A stretch of 46,787 nucleotides of DNA from Saccharopolyspora elongata (GTDB taxonomy: Bacteria; Actinomycetota; Actinomycetes; Mycobacteriales; Pseudonocardiaceae). How positions within the stretch are numbered: position 1 is the first letter of the stretch; every line of letters begins with the position of its first letter. The translations under genes and the position numbers were made by a program. The stretch covers positions 1-46,787 of the forward strand of contig NZ_SMKW01000074.1 of assembly GCF_004348985.1 (NCBI RefSeq). Reading direction: 5' to 3'. Of this stretch, positions 32,085-38,646 are shown piece after piece. The notes beneath the pieces were generated by a model. It ran no database searches, was not told the origin of the DNA, and was given only the letters and a program-made list of their open reading frames with translations.

Positions 32085-33485
32085 TCAGTCGAAGGAGACC
32101 CCGAAGACGCTGAGGAGGCTGTAGACGCCCAGCAGGCTGATCGCGATGCTGCTGATCACCAGCAGGGCGTTGAAGGCCTTCGAGCCGTGCAGGCGCTTGT
32201 CGACCTGGGTGTTGCGCAGGTACCAGGTCGCGACCACCACCGCCGGCAGGAAGATGCCGGTCATGATGCCGCCGATCTGCACCATCACCACCGGCGAGTT
32301 GACGAACAGGTAGGCCGCGCCCCACAGGATCGGCAGCGCCACCGTGAAGCCGCGGATCCATTTCTGCCGGGAGCGGGCGTTCTGCCAGTCCATCACGCCC
32401 AGCTCCGCCAGGACGTTGACGTACATCCGGGACCAGCTCGGGATCGAGGCCCACAGGGTGGAGCCGAGCACCGCGATCGCGCCGATGAGGAACGCCACGG
32501 CCGCCCACTCGCCGATGACGTCGGTGTACATCTGCGACAGCGTGGTGATCATCTCGTTGCCCTCGAGCACCAGGCCCTGCGGGTTCAGCACCGAGGCGCC
32601 CATGATGTAGAACGCCAGGGTGCTGAAGGTGTAGATCACCCAGGACAGGAAGACGTCCTTGTACATCACCTTGATCCAGCCCTGGGCGCGGTTCTGCCAC
32701 GCCTCGCTGCCGTCGTTCGGGCCGACCCAGCGCGCGTAGCCCTTCTCCACGCACCAGTAGGTGTAGAAGGTGATCTCGTCGGCGCCGACGCCGGTGATGC
32801 CGAACATCGCCACGGCGGCGCCAATCGCCCCGGCGGGGATGGTGAAGGTGAGTCCGCTGAGCAGGTCGCCGCCGCTGTAGCCGAACGGCGTGAACGGCAG
32901 GCCGAGCGCGATCACCACGGTGGCCACCGAGAACACCGCTACGAGCGCGAAGGCGCCGCGTTCGATCAGGTTGTAGTTGTTGGAGTACAGCAGCGCGATG
33001 CTGCCGGCGACGATGATGATCGTCCACACCGTGAGCGAGGTGGCGCCGAGCGGTTCGCCGCCGACCGGGATCAGCATGCTCATCGCGACCGCGGTGCCGC
33101 CGACGATGCCGCCGACCTGCAGCAGCTTCGACAGCGCCATGAGCATCCACAGCAGGTTGATCCAGCCGACCCGGCCGATCCTCGGCGGAACCTGGTTGAA
33201 CCCGGTGAGCGCGGGCTTGCCGGTGATGATCGTCCAGCGGGCGAGCTCTGCCTGCACCGCCACCTTGACGGCGGTGGACAGGATCACCATCCACAGCAGG
33301 GCGAAACCTACTTCCGCGCCGAGCGCGGTGGTGGCGATGAGCTCGCCGGAACCGACGATCGAGGCGCTCACGATCAGGCCGGGGCCGAGGTAGCGGAGGC
33401 TGGACTTCCAGCCCTTGGGGGGTTCCTTGACGCCGTCCGCGGTGAGAACGTACGGATCGTCGCCGCTCGCGACCGATGTTCCCAT
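32085..33485 (-). CDS. NRAMP-family transporter with non-canonical metal site
   Basis: A 466-residue membrane protein with about 11 hydrophobic segments, matching NRAMP/APC-fold transporters (LGPGLIVSASIVGSGE in TM1). Canonical NRAMP Mn/Fe carriers have DPGN in TM1 and a methionine motif in TM6; here TM1 reads GSGE (45-48) and TM6 reads GITGVGADE, so the usual metal ligands are missing. It may move another ion or a different solute. The ATG at 33485 has AAGGGAG upstream, and an inverted repeat lies 24 bp before the start. It ends at the shared terminator. Confidence 0.82.
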   Translation of the reverse strand: MGTSVASGDDPYVLTADGVKEPPKGWKSSLRYLGPGLIVSASIVGSGELIATTALGAEVGFALLWMVILSTAVKVAVQAELARWTIITGKPALTGFNQVPPRIGRVGWINLLWMLMALSKLLQVGGIVGGTAVAMSMLIPVGGEPLGATSLTVWTIIIVAGSIALLYSNNYNLIERGAFALVAVFSVATVVIALGLPFTPFGYSGGDLLSGLTFTIPAGAIGAAVAMFGITGVGADEITFYTYWCVEKGYARWVGPNDGSEAWQNRAQGWIKVMYKDVFLSWVIYTFSTLAFYIMGASVLNPQGLVLEGNEMITTLSQMYTDVIGEWAAVAFLIGAIAVLGSTLWASIPSWSRMYVNVLAELGVMDWQNARSRQKWIRGFTVALPILWGAAYLFVNSPVVMVQIGGIMTGIFLPAVVVATWYLRNTQVDKRLHGSKAFNALLVISSIAISLLGVYSLLSVFGVSFD

Positions 33486-33509
33486 CGGGCACTCCCTTGT
33501 GCTCGGAAT

Positions 33510-33523
33510 TTCACAGTTGTGAA
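33510..33523. promoter_or_regulatory. Inverted repeat TTCACA-GT-TGTGAA
   Basis: A perfect 6-bp inverted repeat with 2-bp centre, 24 bp upstream of the NRAMP-like gene. A further TGTGAA half is at 33538-33543. The form is compatible with a GntR- or Crp-like regulator; neither is encoded nearby. Confidence 0.4.
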
Positions 33524-33654
33524 GCTGGATTTGTGGATGTGAAAACTACAGTCGCGAACGGGGCCGGTCAACGGACTGGGAAGCACGGTTCGACGCAGGT
33601 TTTCGATCGCCCCGCGACGGGCATTCGGGAGGCGAGTGCGTCCGGAGGTGCCAG

Positions 33655-34098
33655 ATGGTTTCCCGTTCGCGATGGCAGCGCCCGCTGACACGCTGGCAGT
33701 TGCTGCTGGGCGCGGAAGGCCTGTTGCTGATCCTGCTCGGCCTGCTGGGACTGGTGAACGCCGGGTGGCAGGCGGGAGGCGCCACGGTGCTGGTGGTCTT
33801 CCACCTCAACACCGCGCACAGCGTTCTGCTGCTGATCGCCGGTGCGCTGGCGCTGGTCGCCGCGCCGTGGCGGCGCGGGGTGGCGCTGTTCGCGGCGGTG
33901 CAGATGGTCGGCGGCGTGATGCTGTTCGTCTACGGCACCGCGGAAAGCACTGCGGGGGAAGGGAGAACGCCGTTCCTCTTGCACCCGGCCGAGAACTTCC
34001 TGCACGCGGGCCTGGCCGTGCTCGGCTTCATCATCCTGTGCGGCGTGGAATCGACGCCGCGCCCGGTCCGGCCGCGCCGCATGGTCCCCCGGCATTGA
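33655..34098 (+). CDS. DUF4383-like small membrane protein
   Basis: A 147-residue integral membrane protein with four predicted helices. The pattern VVFHLNTAHSVLLLIAGALAL and NFLHAGLAVLGF (helices 2 and 4, each led by an N-x2-H pair) matches the DUF4383 family of actinobacterial membrane proteins of unknown role. GGAGGTGCCAG gives a good ribosome site before the ATG. It is divergent from the NRAMP-like gene and convergent with the small gene at 34171. Confidence 0.75.
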   Translation: MVSRSRWQRPLTRWQLLLGAEGLLLILLGLLGLVNAGWQAGGATVLVVFHLNTAHSVLLLIAGALALVAAPWRRGVALFAAVQMVGGVMLFVYGTAESTAGEGRTPFLLHPAENFLHAGLAVLGFIILCGVESTPRPVRPRRMVPRH

Positions 34099-34170
34099 GG
34101 CGGTAGGTATTGACCACATCCGGGACCGCACCGGCCGCTTCGGGCGGACGCCTGGCGTGCGGGCCCGCTG

Positions 34171-34389
34171 TCAGAGGTTTTCAGCAGAGGGGTCGATGGC
34201 CGGTTCCATCGACACTGCCAACACGGTGTTGATCTCGTGGCGCAGTTCGTCCTCGGTGTCGAACCCGACGTTCACGTCGGCATGACCCGGCAAGCTGTAA
34301 GTGAGCCGCCAGGCCCCGCCGACCGTCCGGGTGACCGATAGCCGCGCCTCGAAGTCCTGCGGCCCGTACCGGATCACGAAACCGTCCAT
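34171..34389 (-). CDS. Small hypothetical protein (72 aa)
   Basis: A 72-residue soluble protein I do not recognise. It alternates beta-like strands (FEARLSVTRTVGGAWRLTYS region) with a C-terminal helix (EDELRHEINTVLA) and carries no cysteines. GAAGG lies 7 bases before the ATG and the codon pattern is normal, so it is probably real. The 259 bp between it and the STAS gene upstream on the same strand show no further gene. Confidence 0.6.
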   Translation of the reverse strand: MDGFVIRYGPQDFEARLSVTRTVGGAWRLTYSLPGHADVNVGFDTEDELRHEINTVLAVSMEPAIDPSAENL

Positions 34390-34648
34390 TTCGGTACCTT
34401 CGTCCTTCTCGCCTCAGCATGCGAATGCCGCAGGTTGGAAGCACAGGGCATTACGACCTCGGGCCGGTGAGGTGGTGCCCCGCCGGACGCCGAGTCGATC
34501 GGGCGTCGCGTGGGCGGGGAACGCAGCAGCGAAAGCGCTCGAACGGCGACCGAAGGCTTCTCGCGTTGACGTGTTCGGTGGTGAGTCCGTCGAGCACTCG
34601 TTGAAGCTTTGGCGAGCCGCCTCGTTGTTGTTCAGAACGTCTGATGGT

Positions 34649-35083
34649 TCAGGCCGTGCGAAGGGCCGGGCTGGACCTGTCCAGCCCGCCTGCGCGCAAC
34701 GCTCGTTCGACGGCGGTGGAACCGCCGGCCACTATGAACTCCACGTCCCGGTGGGGCGCGTAGGCGAGGGCGGCGGTGATCAGTTCCAACCCCGCCACGC
34801 CCAGGAAGGTCACGCCACTGAGGTCCAGCACAACGGTCGACAGCTTGGTCAGCAGCCGAGGCCACAGCAGGGCGGCCACTCGTGGGGCCGTTGCGGTATC
34901 GATTTCGCCGGTCGCGGTCAGCACGACCACGTCGTGGCTGGGATAGCTGAGGCGGAGCCGAAGAGCGGATTCGAACTCGATGGTTTCCGAGTGCAGGCCA
35001 GGCGACGTTGGCACGGGCCTTTCAGCGGGGGCGAGAAGAGGTCCCGGGCGTCGCAGGGCACGCACGGGCGTTCGGATGGTCAT
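34649..35083 (-). CDS. STAS-domain protein, anti-sigma factor antagonist-like
   Basis: A 144-residue protein: about 35 variable N-terminal residues, then a STAS domain with VVVLTATGEIDTATAP and DLSGVTFLGVAGLELI. In SpoIIAA-type antagonists the loop before GL has D-S-S with the phosphorylated serine; here it is G-V-A (95-97), so the usual phosphosite is lost. It may be constitutively active or regulated differently. No anti-sigma factor gene is adjacent. The ATG at 35083 is used; a TTG 12 bp upstream is possible. Confidence 0.8.
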   Translation of the reverse strand: MTIRTPVRALRRPGPLLAPAERPVPTSPGLHSETIEFESALRLRLSYPSHDVVVLTATGEIDTATAPRVAALLWPRLLTKLSTVVLDLSGVTFLGVAGLELITAALAYAPHRDVEFIVAGGSTAVERALRAGGLDRSSPALRTA

Positions 35084-35271
35084 GGATTGATCCAATCCAA
35101 GCCGAACAGGATGGTCGGTCGGCTCGCTAGAGCTGTGAGGAGAGCGGCCCTGCGTCGTGTCAACGGGTGACGTGGTGGGAGCAGCCCTGTCGATTGCAGG
35201 AGCAACCAGTTCAGCCAGCTACCTGCAACCCTACGCTTCCGGGACCGGAAAAAGCGGAAAGCTACCGTCGG

Positions 35272-35847
35272 TCACTGCGCGCCGTAGCCAGGCGGCAGGT
35301 CCGCACGCGGCGCCAACCGGTCCAGGTCCGCCGGCCGAAGCCGGTAGAGCTCCACGGTCTGCCCGAAGTACTTGTCGGTCTTCCCGGCCCATTCCATGCC
35401 GTTGTCCCGCACCGTCTCCGCAGCCTGGACGTTGTCCGGCCGGACCACCGCGAAGAGCTCATCGACCTCGTGCTCGAACGCCCACCGAACCAGCGCGAAC
35501 ATCGCCTCACCGGTGTAACCCCGTTCCCAGAGTTCCGGATGCACGTGCCATCCCACTTCGAGGTCCTGATTGCCCGGCGGCAGCGGCAGCAGGGACGCAC
35601 CACCAATCACACGGTCATCCTCGCGTCGCTGGATGCACCAACGTCCCACGGGCGGGATGGCTCTGACGTCCTCGGCGATCCACTGCCGCAACAACAGGCG
35701 CATGGCCACGATGTCGGGAACCGTCTCCATGATCGGGCTCAGCCACCGCGTCACCTCGGCGTTGCCGTACACGTCGAGCGCCGCTTCTGCGTCCTCGATG
35801 CGCCAGGGCCGCAGGAGCAACCTGTCCGTGACCAGCTGCCGAGCCAT
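35272..35847 (-). CDS. GNAT N-acetyltransferase (RimJ/RimL type)
   Basis: A 191-residue GNAT protein of the Acetyltransf_3 type: it begins TDRLLLRPWRIEDAEAAL, has the acetyl-CoA loop ELWERGYTGEAMFALVRWAF (split here as ELWERGYTGEAMF) and the C-terminal DNVQAAETVRDNGM helix. It likely acetylates a protein N-terminus, an amino acid or an antibiotic-like amine. It stands alone, divergent from the CoxL-like gene 269 bp away; I see no clear regulatory motif in that gap. Confidence 0.87.
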   Translation of the reverse strand: MARQLVTDRLLLRPWRIEDAEAALDVYGNAEVTRWLSPIMETVPDIVAMRLLLRQWIAEDVRAIPPVGRWCIQRREDDRVIGGASLLPLPPGNQDLEVGWHVHPELWERGYTGEAMFALVRWAFEHEVDELFAVVRPDNVQAAETVRDNGMEWAGKTDKYFGQTVELYRLRPADLDRLAPRADLPPGYGAQ

Positions 35848-36116
35848 GCTGCCAGGATAGCCGCCCATTCCAGGGCCAATGCAGTCTTCGCGGGCACCGC
35901 CCAGTCCGCGCAGAGCCGGGGTGCTCGCCGGAACCTGGATAGCAGCAGGGAAACAAGAGGCTGTTCGCCATGGCGGACCATCCGGCGCGGTCGGTCGGTC
36001 CCGGTGCCGCCAGGTTCCGGACGGAGCGGGAATTTCCGGCGGGTGATCGGCGTTGGGCTCCGACCGCAACCGGATTTCCGGTGCTTGTCGGCGACGGGAC
36101 GGATAGGGTTTCGAAC

Positions 36117-38480
36117 ATGGTGGGTTCATTGCTGGGGACCGAAGTCCAACGGGTCGAGGACCCGGAACTGCTCCGCGGTCGGGGCACCTACGTCGGCAAC
36201 CTCGAACTGGCGGGCATGCTGCACCTCGGGTTCGTCCGCTCGCCGCTCGCGCACGCGCGGCTGGGCAATGTGGACGTCACCGCGGCCGCCGCCGCGCCGG
36301 GCGTCGTCGCGGCCTTCACGGCGGCCGACCTGGACGTGCCGATTCCGCCGCCGTTCATCGAGCTCAACGCGCAGTGCGCGCGGCCGCCGCTGGCCACCGA
36401 CCGGGTCCGGTTCGTCGGCGAAGCCGTCGCCGTGGTCGTCGGCGAGAGCGCCGCGGCGGTCGCCGACGCGATCGAGCTGGTCGACGTCGACTACGACCCG
36501 CTGCCCGCCGTCGCCGACCCGGAGCAGGCCCTGGCCCCCGAGGCGGAGCAGCAGTTCCCGGAGCTGGGTTCGAACGTGGCCGCCGGATATCGCGACGCGG
36601 TCGGGGCGGACGTGCTGGCCGAGGCGGACGTCGTGGTCCGCGCCCGCATCGAGAACCAGCGCGTCGCGGTGGTTCCGTTGGAGGGCAACGCGATCGCGGT
36701 GCAGCCGGGCAGCCCGGACGAGGAGTACGACGCCACGGTGCACGTCTCGACGCAGATGCCGCACGGCCTGCGGGACGGGGTGGCCAAGGCGTTCGGCTGG
36801 GAGCCGGAGCGGGTGCGGGTGATCTCCCCGCACGTCGGCGGTGGGTTCGGCGGCAAGGCCGGGGTGATCCCCGAGCACGCGGTGGCGGTCGCGGTCGCCA
36901 ACCGCCTGGGGCGGCCGGTCCGGTGGATCGAGACGCGCTCGGAGAACATGCAGGCGATGCCGCACGGCCGGGCGCAGGTGCAGTTCGCGGAGCTGGGCCT
37001 CAAGCGCGACGGCACGATCGTCGGCCTGCGCTGCCGCGTGATCGGCGACTCCGGTGCCTACGCGGGCTGGGGCGGCATCCTGGCCATGGGCTCGACGCGC
37101 ATGATGGCACAGGGCGTCTACCAGATCCCGAAGATCAGCTACGACGCCGTCGCCGCGATGACCAACACCACGCCGACCGGCGCGTTCCGCGGCGCGGGGC
37201 GGCCGGAGGCCGCAGCGATGCTGGAGCGGATGATGGACCTGGCCGCGGCCGAACTGGACGTGGACCCGGTCGCGTTGCGGCGCAAGAACTTCCTCGTGCC
37301 GGAGTCCTTCCCGTACAAGACGGTGGTCGGCGCCAACTACGACAGCGGCGACTACGAGCTGCCCTTCGACGAGGCCCTGCGGCTGGCCAACTACGACGCG
37401 CTGCGCGCCGAGCAGGCCCGGCGCATCGCGGCCGGTGAGAAGGTGCTGCTGGGCATCGGCGTGGCCGCGTACGTGGAGATCACCGGCGGCGGCTCGGGCG
37501 AGTACGCCGAGGTCGAGGTGCACGAGGACGGCGCCCGGATCAAGGTCGGCACGTCCGCGCACGGGCAGGGGCACGCGACCTCGTTCGCCATGATCGTCTC
37601 CGACACGCTGGGCATCCCGATGGAGTCGATCGAGTTCGTGCAGTCCGACACGGCGCAGGTGCCGCGCGGCGGCGGCACGGGCGGGTCCCGGTCGCTGCAG
37701 ATCGCGGGCAGCGCGGTGCAGGAGGCCGGCACCACGGTGCTGCAGAAGGCCAAGGAGCTCGCGGCGTCCCGGCTGGAGGCGTCCGTCGACGACATCCAGG
37801 TGACCGACGGCGGCGAGCTCGGCGTGGCCGGGGTGCCGAGCGCGACGATCGCGTGGGCGGAGCTCGCCCGCGCCGCCGCCGGCGACGGCGACCGGCTGGC
37901 CGCGAACGTCGACTTCGCGCCCGGTGGCGCGACTTTCCCGTTCGGCGCGCACGTGTCGGTGGTGGAGGTGGACACCGAGACCGGGTTCGTCCGGCCGCTG
38001 CGGCACGTCGCGGTGGACGACTGCGGCCGGGTGCTCAACCCGATGCTCGTGCGCGGCCAGCAGCACGGCGGCGCGGCGCAGGGCATCGCGCAGGCGCTGT
38101 GGGAGCAGGTGACCTTCGACGCCGAGGGCAACCCGGAGACCGGCACCCTTGCCGACTACACGATCCCGTCGGCGGCGGACCTGCCGTCCTTCGAGGTGTC
38201 GAACACCGAGACCCCGAGCCCGCACAACCCGTTGGGCGCCAAGGGAATCGGTGAGTCCGCCACCATCGGCTCGACCCCGGCGGTGCAGAACGCCGTGGTG
38301 GACGCGCTCAAGCACCTCGGGGTCCGGCACATCGACATGCCGACCACCCCGGAGCGGGTGTGGCGGGCGATCGAGGCCGGCGCGTCCGCGACGCACTGGC
38401 AGGAGCCGCCGGCGGCGTTCGAGGCGCTGCCGCTGCGTCCGGACGACGCCCCGGACGACGCCGACGAGGCCGTCGCCTGA
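36117..38480 (+). CDS. CoxL/xanthine dehydrogenase-family molybdopterin subunit, orphan
   Basis: A 787-residue large subunit of a molybdenum hydroxylase. Molybdopterin-binding GGGFGGK is at 241-247, the active-site loop is AFRGAGR (356-362), and the catalytic glutamate is E713 in KGIGE. The loop is the form II/aldehyde-oxidase type rather than the AYRCSFR of true CO dehydrogenase. It probably oxidises an aldehyde or N-heterocycle. The matching FAD subunit and 2Fe-2S subunit genes are absent on both sides, so it must borrow partners encoded elsewhere. Ribosome site before the ATG is weak. A terminator follows the stop. Confidence 0.88.
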   Translation: MVGSLLGTEVQRVEDPELLRGRGTYVGNLELAGMLHLGFVRSPLAHARLGNVDVTAAAAAPGVVAAFTAADLDVPIPPPFIELNAQCARPPLATDRVRFVGEAVAVVVGESAAAVADAIELVDVDYDPLPAVADPEQALAPEAEQQFPELGSNVAAGYRDAVGADVLAEADVVVRARIENQRVAVVPLEGNAIAVQPGSPDEEYDATVHVSTQMPHGLRDGVAKAFGWEPERVRVISPHVGGGFGGKAGVIPEHAVAVAVANRLGRPVRWIETRSENMQAMPHGRAQVQFAELGLKRDGTIVGLRCRVIGDSGAYAGWGGILAMGSTRMMAQGVYQIPKISYDAVAAMTNTTPTGAFRGAGRPEAAAMLERMMDLAAAELDVDPVALRRKNFLVPESFPYKTVVGANYDSGDYELPFDEALRLANYDALRAEQARRIAAGEKVLLGIGVAAYVEITGGGSGEYAEVEVHEDGARIKVGTSAHGQGHATSFAMIVSDTLGIPMESIEFVQSDTAQVPRGGGTGGSRSLQIAGSAVQEAGTTVLQKAKELAASRLEASVDDIQVTDGGELGVAGVPSATIAWAELARAAAGDGDRLAANVDFAPGGATFPFGAHVSVVEVDTETGFVRPLRHVAVDDCGRVLNPMLVRGQQHGGAAQGIAQALWEQVTFDAEGNPETGTLADYTIPSAADLPSFEVSNTETPSPHNPLGAKGIGESATIGSTPAVQNAVVDALKHLGVRHIDMPTTPERVWRAIEAGASATHWQEPPAAFEALPLRPDDAPDDADEAVA

Positions 38481-38499
38481 TCAGGTTCGAGGGGTGGGC

Positions 38500-38540
38500 G
38501 AAGGGCATCCCCACCGAGCAACTCGGCGGGGATGCCCTTC
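38500..38540 (+). terminator. Terminator after the CoxL-like gene
   Basis: GAAGGGCATCCCC (38500-38512) pairs with GGGGATGCCCTTC (38528-38540); the inner CCGAG/CTCGG extends the stem around a 3-base loop. Confidence 0.8.
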
Positions 38541-38646
38541 CCCGTTCACTCGTACGACTCCTGTGGGTGGTCTGTTCGGGTTATGTATTCCGTCCCTCGC
38601 AACGGTTTTCGGCTTGGTGGCGGAACTCTGGTGCCACAATCGCGCC

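Noticed and set aside
38149..38646. Upstream in-frame extension of the TIR-WD40 protein
   Set aside because: It overlaps the 3' end of the CoxL-like gene and a terminator, and has no TIR or signal-peptide features; the GTG at 38647 begins the homology.
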